Of a DNA stretch of 64,000 bases, positions 31,264-41,550 are shown one piece after another. The position numbers and the translations under genes are program-made. Position 1 is the first letter of the stretch; each line of letters begins with the position of its first letter. The notes under the pieces were generated by a model. It ran no database searches. It worked only from the letters and a program-made list of their open reading frames with translations, and was not told the DNA's origin. Source of the stretch: Marchantia polymorpha subsp. ruderalis (taxonomy: Eukaryota; Streptophyta; Marchantiopsida; Marchantiales; Marchantiaceae); assembly GCA_037833965.1 (NCBI GenBank), contig AP031357.1, positions 4,236,001-4,300,000 of the forward strand, written 5' to 3'.

Positions 31264-32994
31264 TGTGGTACCCCACTTTTGGTATTTTTGAGGAATTTTA
31301 AACATTTTTGGAAAACTGTACCGCGGCAGCAGTGTAAATAGCCATCGGTGCATCAAAATAGAGTGAAACTGGAGGATCTCGGAGAATCTCGAAAGATCTC
31401 GGAGAATCTCAAAAGATCTTGTAGAATCCAGGAGTTGGGCGCAACGTCTGGGACAGGCGCCGCCCTAGATACGGGCTCTGAAGGAGTAACCCCTTCGGCG
31501 CAAGGCGCGTAATCCGCCTTCGGCGCTGCGCCTTCGGCGCTAGAGAAATCCTTCAGAACCTGGTCAATTCCCAAACGCCTCGACTTGCTTAGGGTCTCGT
31601 TGGAAAGAGCTCGACGCGCTGATTCTAACGAGCCCAAGAACGCCACGAACGGATGAGGACTCTGGGAGTTATGAAGGTCCCAAGATACGCAGATTCTCGC
31701 ATACGCGTAGGCGAGGAAAGTTTGTCCTATGCGCGGACGAGGGAAGTCCGCCTACGCGTAGGAGAAATGGGGTTTGACGTCGGCGGGATGTCCGCCGCGA
31801 ATGTCGCCTACTCGTAGGCGGGGAGGAATGACACCTATGCACAAGCGGACGCGAAGGCCACCTACGCACAGGCGCTTCGGCGTCGGCGGGAAGCCCGCCT
31901 TCGGCCCTAGAAATGCGCCTTCGGGGTTGGAAATTGTACATCGCCTTCAGCGCCAGCGCATCGCAAACGGGCGAGGATCCAACGGAGTGGCAAAATCTGT
32001 ACGGACTGTACGGACGGAACGGACGAGTGCGCCTTCGTCCGGTCGGGGTTACGGGGACAAGAGCGCCGACGGAGAGGTGAGAGAAATGGACAGACTGGAC
32101 AGAGTCCGTTGACCGCGGTCAACGCCTTCGGCACAGCCGCCTACGGCGAGGGACCTGCGCGGACGAACGTCTGATACGCGGACGGAATTCGCCTATGCGT
32201 AGGCGAGCGCCTACGCACAGGCAGATGAAGTTCTGCGCCGGCGGAGATTCCGCCGGGGATTCCGCCTAGGCAGAAGGGAGTTCGATTTTTGTCCCATGCG
32301 CAGACGATCGCCTTTGGCGGAGCGGGACTGGCCAAAGATAAGTACGAACGAGTGTAGCGCGCCGGCAAGAAATTTGCCTTCGGCGCTGCGCACCCATGTC
32401 CGCGGCGTAGTACGCTAGCGGAGTTCAAATTGCCAATTCGAGCGTGTGAGTTAAGTCGGCGTCGGCGGAGCGTGAAGCCGCGCGTGAGAGAGGAGGCCGT
32501 TATAGCGCGGAGCCGGCGCGGCCATCAAGTGATTCGACCTTCACGACCGAGAGCCGACCATGACCTTCAACAAGGAGACGAAGGACGCCCCATTCTTGAA
32601 TTCGCGATTTCACTTTCTAGTGCGAGCTGCGCGCGTCCACCTGCTAGCTGTTAGACACTCTAGACATCGCCGCGCGGAGAATTACTCGGTGGCTGAGAGA
32701 GAATTGAGTGCGCGAGAGTGGGAATTGAGAGAAATTAGAGTTTGCAGAGGAGGCAGAAGCGCGAGCAAGAAGCTCGAGCAGAGCACAGAGAGAGTTGCTG
32801 CGCAAGCTAATCTCAAGAACGCAATGTCGAGGATGAACAGGCTGCGGATGATGCCACTCCGGCTTCCACAGAACGGGTTGCGGGCTTTTGAGGAACGGCT
32901 GATTGCAAGAAAACTTGATTTCTTGCTGTGGGGGTGGAATTACTTGTGTGTAGACATGGTGCGCGAATGGCTGGATGCGGAGCGACAACCTACG
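31264..32994 (+). mobile_element. A-type LTR, 5' portion, cut by the next LTR
   Basis: It starts TGTGGTACCCCAC at 31264 inside the ORF of the preceding fragment. It contains the leader with CCTACGCGTAGG and GCCTTCGGC palindromes, the 37-bp module near 31600, and the ORF start at 32560. At 32995 another A LTR start interrupts it inside the ORF. Its 3' part is not in the window. Confidence 0.8.
32560..32994 (+). pseudogene. LTR-encoded protein, N-terminal 145 codons
   Basis: Starts MTFNKETKDAPFLNSRF, matching the intact A start at 19825, and runs openly through the basic N-terminus into the conserved domain (LPQNGLRAFEERLIARK, FLLWGWNYLCVDMVREWL). It is cut at 32994 by a new LTR. Apparent residues after that are read-through into the inserted LTR. 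The open frame suggests decay began only with the insertion. Confidence 0.8.
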
Positions 32995-35552
32995 TGTGGT
33001 ACCCCACTTTTGGTATTTTTGAGGAAATTAAAACATTTTTGGAAAACTGTACCGCGGCAGCAGTGTAAATAGCCTTCGGTGCATCAAAACAGAGTGAAAT
33101 TATAAGATCGAAGAGATTCTCGAGAGAACTTGTAGAATCCAGGAGTTGGGTGCGACGTCGGGGACGGACACCACCCTACATGCGGGCTCTCAAGGAATAA
33201 CCCCTTCGGCGCAAGGCGCAAAATGCGCCTTCGGCGCTAGAGGAATCCTTCAGAATTTGATCAATTCCCTAACGCCTTGACTTGCTTAGGGTCTTGTTGG
33301 AAAGAGCTCAACGCGCTGATTCTAACGAGCCCAAGAACGCCACGAACGGATGAGGACTCCGGGAGTTATGAAGGTCGCAAGATACTCAGCTTCTCGCCTA
33401 CGAGTAGGCGAGGAAAGTTTGTCCTATGCGCGGACGAAGGCAGTTCGCCTACGCGTAGGCGAAATAGGGTTTGACGTCGGCGCGATGTCCGCCGCGAATG
33501 TCGCCTACGCGTAGGCGAGGAAACCTCTGCCCAGGCGGACGAGCGAAGCCCGCCTACGCACAGGCGCTTCGGCGTCGGCGGGAAATCCGCCTTCGGCCTT
33601 AGAAATGCGCCTTCGGGGTTAGAAATAGTACGGCGCCTTCCGCGCCAGCGCAGCAGCGCGGACGGGCGAGGAACCACCGGAGTAGTAAAATCCGTACGGA
33701 CCGTACGGACTGTACGGACGGAACGGATGGATGCGCCTTCGGTCGGACGGAGTTACGGCGGCGAGAGCGCCGACGGAGAGACAAGAAATGGACAGACTGG
33801 ACGGAGCCTGTTGACCGCGGTCAACGCCTTCGGCGCCAGCGCAGCAGCGCGGACACGGCGACGATCGTCACGGAGAAGGGAAGTGCGTCGCCGGAGAGGA
33901 TCGAGAGAGCGCGGACGTCCGCAGGAGCGGCGGACCACGCTACACCTCCGACGGACGAGAGGCGGCCTTCGGGCCAAGGGCCTCCGGAGTTACCACGTGC
34001 GATGCGGACGAGTGTTCCGCCTACGCACAGGCGAATTTCAGCGGAAAGGCGTCCTCAAGCGGACGTGGACCTCTGCCTACGCGTAGGCAGAGAAAGTTCG
34101 CCTACGCACAGGCGGCCGCCTACGAATAGGCAGGAGTCACCCCCGATACAACATAGGAAGGGGAAGGAACCGGCGGAAGATCCGCCTTCGGGTCAAGGGC
34201 CTTCGGGACGAGACCCTCCGGCGTATAACGCGCCGCGATTTGCGCCTTCGGGTCAACGAGTTTTGAGCAGGGAGCGTGCGGAGACCGCACCTTCGGCGGG
34301 TAATCCGCCGGCAGATGCGCCTTCGGCGGTAGGGCCTTCGGGGCCAAGTACATGTGGTAACACACTTTTTGTTTTTTTTGCAGAATTTAAACAATTTTAG
34401 AAAACTAGTACCGAAGCAGTGTTTGTAGTTAGAAAAGGGTACGTTAAATAGAGTGGATTGAGGAGATCGTCACAAGGTCATTAAGGATCGCGTAGTCGGA
34501 TGTACCAACGCCAATGTCTTCGGCGCCTTCGGCAAAAGCTCCTTTTCTGAGGCGTCTCTACTCACGCGCTTCCAGCGGTTAAGGAAGCTACGCTTCCGGC
34601 GCAGACACCTCAGGAGGAGGTTTTGCTAAAGACGTCAGAAGAAGGGCCCGGACCTCTGAAGGCGTCCGACCATGAGTGCGCCTTCGGCGATGCGCCGCTA
34701 GCGCGGAAAGGGAAAACCTTCATAACGATCGGAATACACGGTAGATCCAGTTGGTTGAAGTCGCATTAGAAAGAGCTCGGGACGCTCGTTCTAACGAGCC
34801 CAAGAGCGTCGGAGATGGATCAGGGACGGAGAAGTTATGAGTGTCGGCGAACTCGTAGCCGGACATGCGCCGTTCGCGCTAGACTTCACAGCCGGAAAGG
34901 ACTCTCGTACGCTCTCGGCGATGCGCCTTTGGCGGAATCGCGCGCTCATGGGAGGAAACCAACTCAGAGTCGGAAGCGCCTTTGGCGGCTGCTCATGGAA
35001 GGAAAGCGCCGGTCGGATGTACGCCTCCGACGTGGCGCTGATGGCCGGATGCGCTGGCATGATTTGCGCTGGCATGGAGTCCATGGAATGACGTCCATTG
35101 CCGTCAGCAATGGACGAGGCATAAAGGACAAAATAAGCGGTACGAATACGCGCCGGCGTAATTCGCGCCGTGTGAGCCTAAACTCCCCACCCTTCAGCGT
35201 TTGTAGTCCAGGTGGGGGTTCGAGCTCCCATAATCTAACTTCTCTGATCTCAACCATGTGGTCAATGTGTATTCAAGACAATGAGATCATGAACACTTGC
35301 TCTCTCACAGACAAATTATCCAGAACTAAAAATAATAACTTGCTGTCTGCTATCTCCACAAGAGCAGCAGACAAGCTCTTTGTTACATAAAGATCTAACC
35401 CAACTCTGGGTAACTTTCTCAATACCACAGCCGCTGTGGTCTATCCTAGCTCCGAGTTCCACTACCAATTCCTACTCAGATTCCACTCTCCCTTTTCAGT
35501 TTCAAATTCAGATCCCGACTGTCAGATTTCGGTCTCAGATTTCGCTTCACTC

Positions 35553-35655
35553 TCAGCTCCCACTCACAGATTACACTTCAATCTCAGATCCCACTCACAG
35601 ATTACACTTCAATCTCAGCTCCCACTCATAGATTACACTTCAATCTCAGATCCCG
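35553..35655. repeat. 31-bp tandem repeat in C LTR
   Basis: Three 31-bp units, starting at 35553, 35584 and 35615, each contain CCCACTCA(C/T)AGATTACACT, with a partial fourth at 35646. They are not a multiple of three and no ORF is convincing here. Confidence 0.8.
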
Positions 35656-36164
35656 ATCTAATTTCACACTCAGATACAACTCTCCACCCACGAGAGTTTG
35701 CTTCCTCTTCCTTCGAACTCTCCACACTCTATCCTCCTACCGATCCCACCCGCGTCTCCGCACAATGGCACACCACGCGATCCAGCTCGCGCACACTGGT
35801 ACACTGGTACACTACAAGCTCTCCGCCCCAAGGCCGAACTCCCCACCAGGTCTCAGCTTCCAGGCCGAACACACCACAGCCCGCCTGAATGCCCCACCCG
35901 CAATGATGGATCACACCTACTTCCCATGCGCGACTTTATGCCCCGCCGTCTCTGCCACACCAACTTGACTTCACGCCGCCGCCACTGCCACACCTGAACA
36001 TTCTACATTCATGACCACCCGATCCTCGCCGGAGGAAATCTCCTTCCGCGCACCGCCGAATGCGTCCAACCGCCAAAGACGCACTTCCACACCTTGTCAA
36101 TCTCTAACGGTCACCCCGACGCCCATAACTCACGGATCCCTGCTTCGTTTGCAACGTTCTTGGG

Positions 36165-37139
36165 CTCGTTGGAACGAGCGTGTTGTGCTCTTTCCAACGA
36201 GCCCCTAACCAAGTCAAACGGATAAGAATTGAGAAAGTTATCACTGTTTTACTCTTCCGCCGAAGGCCTGCAACCGCCGAAGGCGTCCGTCCGCGCATCG
36301 GACAAAAGTTGAACTCTCTACCTCCGAAGGCGGAATTCCCGGAAGCGTAACCCCGAAGGCGAACATCTAGGGCCGAAGGCGGATTTTCCAAAAGTCATAA
36401 CTCCCTAAATTCCCATCCGTTCCAGGAGTTCTTGGGCTCGTTGGAACGAGCGTCGCGAGCTCTTTCCAACGAGACCCTAATCACCGCAAACCATTAAAAA
36501 TTGAAAACACTATGTCGATTTTACCCTTCCGCCGAAGGCCTGCCTGTGCACAGGCTGCCTACTTGCAACCCGCCTGTGCACAGGCCGTCCGCCTGTGCAC
36601 AGTGTCCGTCCGTCGAGGCTCGCCCGTCCGTCGAGGCTCGTCCGCCTCTTCCGCCGAAGGCCTGCCTGTGCACAGGCCGCCTACTTGCAACCCACCTGTG
36701 CACAGGCGTCCGCGTCGTCAGCCGTCCGCGTCGTCAGCCGCCCCTCTAACTGTTAACGCCGAAGGCCCCTCTAAATGTTAGCGCCGAAGGCCCTCCATAT
36801 CAGAAACTTCCGCCGCTCCTAACTCGGTGATGCCTCATCCGTTTCAAGAGATCTTGGTCTCGTTGGAACCAGCTCGTCGAGTTCTTTCCAACGAGACCCG
36901 AATCAAGTCAAACCGCTAAGAATTGAGAAAGTTATGAGCGTCCGCGTCCGTGCGCAGGTGTCCGTCCGTCGAGGCTCGTCCGCCCTGCGAGGCTCGCCCG
37001 TCCGTCGAGGCTCGCCCGTGCACAGGCCGAAGGCCCCTCTATATCAGAAACTTCCGCCACTCATAACTCAGTGACCTCTCATCCGTTTCACAAGTTCTTG
37101 GGCTCGTTGGAACGAGCGTCGCAAGGTCTTTCCAACGAG
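36165..37139. repeat. Four 37-bp inverted-repeat modules in C LTR
   Basis: Each module is CTCGTTGGAA, 17 nt, TTCCAACGAG. The four lie at 36165-36201, 36437-36473, 36858-36894 and 37103-37139. All arms are perfect and every spacer is exactly 17 nt, while spacer sequence varies. The surroundings repeat too (TTCTTGGG before, ACCCTAA or ACCCGAA after three of the four; GAAAGTTATGAG or similar further out). This is the clearest set of the module. Confidence 0.85.
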
Positions 37140-37982
37140 ACCCTAACTGAGTTGAGGCGTCACACATTGAAAACGTTATGAGAGTTTCACTCCTTCGCCG
37201 AAGGCCTTTCCCCGAAGGGATTTCACCGAAGGCACTTCGCCGAAGACCTTGCCCCGAAGGCCTCCTTCCGCACCTCTTGCCCCGTAACCATCACACCAAC
37301 TCCTAATCTTGCAGAAACTTTCACAAAACCCCAAGCATAATGTTGCAAGAGCTTAAATCCAAACTTTTAACTCTCATAAGGGTAAAAAGACATGTGAGCA
37401 CAGTTTTTGTGCTCACACGCCGACTGGATGTGCGCCTCCAGCAAGGCGCCGACGGATAAGGAACACGCCAGCGGCGACGTGCCTCCGGTGATGGACGGGT
37501 TAGGGAAAGACAACATAGCCGACGTATACCCTACGGCGGACTCGAGTCCGGAAGACGGCGGCGGCGGGAGAATTCAACATTCACGCATGCGAATGCGCGC
37601 AGTGCGGAGACGTGAATTCGCGCATGCAAAGGGCGAACCGTTAGGCCGTATAGCCGGCTGCGTACGTTGTAACCAGTAAGAACGTTGGACGTTCTTGAAA
37701 TCGGAGAAGAAAAGACTGCGCCCCAGTCTCATTCTCTCATTCTTGATTTTGCGAGTTCAAGCTTCCAAGATTACGCGCAAGGGCGGAGAGACCTGCAGTG
37801 AGAGGAGAGAGTGCGGAGACGAGTTACGCAAGGATCTTGACAGACCTTGGAGAGAATTGCGAGTAGCGAACTTGAGCGTGAGCGAAGAGAGAGTGAGCAG
37901 TCAGTGCTTGAGCGGCCGACGCGCAGTGGCGATTGTGAGAGAGCGAGCGAAAAGGAGAACGTTTGTGTGTGCAGGTAACGCA

Positions 37983-40538
37983 ATGTCGAAGGTTCCCCAG
38001 CTGCGAGTGTCTCCCCTAAGGGTGCCGCAGATCGGTCTACGCGCATTTCAAGATGTGCTGCTGGGGCTGAAGCTCGATTTCCTCCTGTGGGGGTGGAACT
38101 GGACATGTCCGGAGATGGTGCGCGAGTATCTGCAGGAGAGACACAAGCCCTCACGCGGATTCCGTCCACATCCAGAAAAATGGGACATTTGTAACTGGGC
38201 GCAGGTGTTGGGCAGGTGTGCCGGCGAGGAAGGGGATCTCCTCTTCGAGGCCGATAGCGTGAAGGTGTCCCAGGAGGAAGAAATCTCCTACAATGAGCTC
38301 TTCAAAGTTGCCAGGCATCCCAAGAACGGTTTCCGGACACGGGATTACAAAGATCGATTGCGGAGAAATGTCGCGACTGCATTGCTGCAGATATTGCAGC
38401 CGACCAAGACCGCTTACATGCATGATTGGCAGGTAGAATTTGTGGAGCTAGTGTTGTCAGGAGCTCCAGTGCATTGGGCACGACTCCTGTGGAAGGTAAC
38501 GCGCCAACATGCGCAAGAAGAGAAAGGAGGAACCCTCAATCATCTTTCGCCTTACTTGATTGTGTTTTATCGGGCGATGGGATGTTTGACAAATTCAGAG
38601 CGGACACGGTTTCCGCTGCTGACACGGAGCTATCCAGGTAGATACTCACGGGAGGCCGAAGTAGACACGGATCCGGACGAGGAACCTGCCAGTCCGCCTC
38701 CGGGTCCGGCCCCAGCAAGAGCAGCAGAAGAACGTCAAAGTGAGCGCATTCCGCGAAAGCGGAAGTGGGATGAGAGACCTGAGGACAGGCAGCCGGAAGT
38801 GCCAGCTGCGCCGACTCGTGGTCGGCCCACCCACGAGCCTCACAGTCGACCAAAACAGAGGGCACGCAAAATGCCAACTAGTACTGAGGAGACCGGGCGT
38901 ACTCCGATCCGGCGGAATCCCACACAGGAGGAGATAATCGCGTAGATTCTAGGGAAGTCGACAAATACCTCTGCGCAGAAGGCACCAATGCCTTCGGAAG
39001 GAGATGGACGGACTGACAGTCGGCCGACTACGAGTCGGGCGACTGAAGGTCGACAAGCGGAAGGAAGGCCAACTGAGCGGCGCGTTGAACCGGACAGCCG
39101 GCCAGAAGTAGAAGAGAGTTTGGCTGACGAGCCAACAACCCTCAGAAAGTCGTCTTCGGCGGAAGGCACTTCTGGGAAAACGCCGCCAGCAAGTAGGCCA
39201 AGTGGAGTAAAGACACGCAGGATGTATCCGACTCCCAGTCGGACAACTGATAGTCGGCCGACTGCGAGTCGGTCAACAAAGAGTCGGCCGGATTCGCCGA
39301 CTGCGAGACGGACAGGGCCGGCGACCAGTGTGCGGCCGCCTTCGGCGGACGCACCTTCAGCGAAGACACCTTCCGCGCAGATTGCGCCGGAAGGGCAGGC
39401 AGCAGAAGCGGGCGGTGCAAAGGTGACAAGAGTCACTGCGGCGTCGACCCCTTCGGAGACCGAAGATCGAGCCGGAACAGGGGCTCAAGCAGTGGGATCC
39501 TTCACTGTCCTGGATATTTTAGCAGGCAGTGGTGTGGCAGTCGCAGCGGAAGCTGCTGCGCGCCACAGTTCCAGGGAGTCGCCAAGGGATTCAGTGGCGA
39601 TTGAAATCCTCGAAACTGAGGATGAGACGAGCTCGGAAGAGCAGGAAGCGGACTCTGTGCAGAAAACGCCAACAGGGGTGGTGTGCGAGCAGATAGTCCC
39701 TCTCCTGCGATATCTGGATCGCAAGACATCCAAGTACTCGGGTACTGGAAAACCGCAGTCTTATGTGGAGACTGTCAAGCGCAGGACGAGGAGCAAGGTG
39801 GCCACTTGGGCCTCTAGGTGCCAAGTATATGTGGAAAGGAACACCGCCCTCCGACAACACCTGGCGGTCACACAGAAGCTATACCAAGCCTTGCAGCAGC
39901 AGAGGGAGGATGCGGCGACGAAAAGTCAGGCGGAGGCCGAGCTAATGCGGGCAAAGATCTAGTCAGAATTGCAGGAAGAGCGGAGACAAAACCGCATCCT
40001 AGCAGCAGAGCTTGCGCGCCAGACGCGCGCCTTGGAAGAAAGTCAAAGAGCCCGCAAGGAGGATGAGGAGTTGTTGCGCAATTTGCAATCCGAGTGCTCG
40101 GATTTGCGGGCGCAGCGTGCGGAAGCGGAAATGCAGCTAGCAGAGGTGGAAGGCAGCTGCCGGGCGCGAGAAGAGTTGGCGACGCGGGTGACTCACTGTC
40201 TAAAAGGATACGCCCATTGGGAGATGGCAGCTCAAGAGAGGATCACACTCAAGGAGTTTGAGCTTCGGGCGGCGGCTTTGACGGAGGGTGACAGTCGGAG
40301 TCGGCGGCGAGTAGCGAGGAAATTAGAAACCTTCTTGTCGGGTGCGCGCGACACTATGGCGCACTTAGAGTCGGAAGTCACTGCAGCCCTCCGACGCCTG
40401 GGGTTGCGCAGCCGGTCGGAAGACTGGCAAGGTAGAGACAGCGAGCGGAGCTGTCCGGCGCGCAGGAGGCGCCGCACCGGATCCGCCGAGTGCAGTAGTA
40501 TAGTTTGGTTTCGCGCAGATGTTGCGAGTAGTAGATAG
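37983..40538 (+). pseudogene. B-type LTR-encoded coiled-coil protein, two stops (851 codons)
   Basis: One continuous frame from ATG 37983 (MSKVPQLRVS) to the TAG ending at 40538, interrupted only by TAG at 38943 (Gln position) and TAG at 39960 (Glu position). Domains: conserved N-terminal domain with WGWNWTCPEMV, LGRCAG, RTRDYKDRLRR and GGTLNHLSPYLI (about 1-210); Arg/Pro/Ser/Thr linker with repeated SRPT units; CEQIVPLLRYLDRK near 555; coiled coil; SAECSSIVWFRADV tail. Homologous in order and motifs to the A protein but with an unrelated linker sequence. Confidence 0.85.
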
Positions 40539-41550
40539 CATAGCGTAGTGTTAGTTAGGACCTTTGAGGGTATAAAGTAGATCAAGGCGTTTTGCCTTGG
40601 GACTCTTCAAGTTTCGGAAGTGCAGATCAGGAACTCACTTTCTTGGCGTGTTTGTGCATTTGGTCCTGGCACCACGTAGAGAAACTGCAGCATAGCGAAG
40701 TTACCGTATGTTGTAGTTGAAGGCCTTCAGCTGAATGTTCAGAGCTAGCACCCGGTTAGAGACTTGAGTAGTGCGGATCTGCACCTGCGGGTGATTTCTG
40801 ATGCTAAGAGCCGGCTGCGAGTTAGAGACTTGAACAGTTCCCCCTTACTCCTTCGAGTGACATATCCTGATTGTACTCCTACGGGAAGTTTCCCCTTAAT
40901 GCCAAAGTGAAGTTTTATTACTTCGTGTAAACCTTGGTTTGCAATTCAGATTGTGTGTGTGTTACTGGATCGTGTCTCAGTTAAGTTCTCAGTCGGGTCT
41001 GCACTCCCTGCGTTTGGTGTGAGAGTCGAGGGTGACGTCCACGGCGTATGAAGAGGCTTCGTTCCGAAGTGGGAAGTCCAGTCCGGGTACCCTACGCTAG
41101 TTCCTGGCGTAAGGGCAGTAAAAGCCGGAGTGGGAGTCACTACCTGCAGAACCTCTGAGTGAACTTTTGAGACACTTTCCTCCTGAAATCCGAAGCGGAG
41201 GTCCTGACCGACCTCCGAGTTGTGCTTTTGCCAGTTTCAAGTGTGTGTGTGTGTGTGTGTGTGTTGAGTGACCACGCTGTACCGTGCATCCTCCGAGCAT
41301 CCTCCGAGTTGAGATCCTCCTCCGAGTCGAGCCTCCGAGTCGAGCACTGCAGTATTTCTGGGAGTGACAGTCGCCTAGAATTCAAACTCTACAAAAGTCT
41401 GTTAAACGTGACACTTTTACTTTGTGTGTTGCCTCTGTCCCTGTGGGTTTGATCTTTTTACCACCATACTGCAGTTTTAGCCTTTGGTGGGTTATTACAG
41501 TACATCGGGTGAGCGGCCTTCGGCTATGTCACCTTCGGCGATAGATGCCT

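Larger units (their letters stand above)
35171..37417. mobile_element. C-type solo LTR (2247 bp, TSD CGCCG)
   Basis: Termini TGTGAGC (35171) and GCTCACA (37417) are inverted. A perfect 5-bp duplication CGCCG flanks it (35166-35170 and 37418-37422), as for LTR elements. It has no internal region or long ORF. The left part is AT-rich with a 31-bp tandem repeat (35553-35645). The right part has four copies of the 37-bp module, CCTGTGCACAGG palindromes and GCCGAAGGC repeats. The last 25 bp form a hairpin, TGTGAGCAC/GTGCTCACA. Module orientation is opposite to A and D plus copies, so C probably lies on the minus strand. Confidence 0.82.
34353..41499 (+). mobile_element. B-type solo LTR (TSD GTACA), hosting C LTR
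   Basis: It begins TGTGGTAACACAC and ends GTGGGTTATTACA, with perfect flanking GTACA at 34348-34352 and 41500-41504. It is 7147 bp including the C solo LTR, or about 4.9 kb alone. Contents: leader split at 35170/37418 by C, ORF 37983-40538, TATA 40571-40578, tail with TG tract, end. It is a solo LTR sitting in the linker-coding part of LTR #8. Confidence 0.9.

Noticed and set aside
35436..35888. 150-codon frame in the C LTR
   Set aside because: It is made of tandem repeats and Ser/Pro/Thr-rich sequence with no motif; the 31-bp repeat shifts frame each unit.
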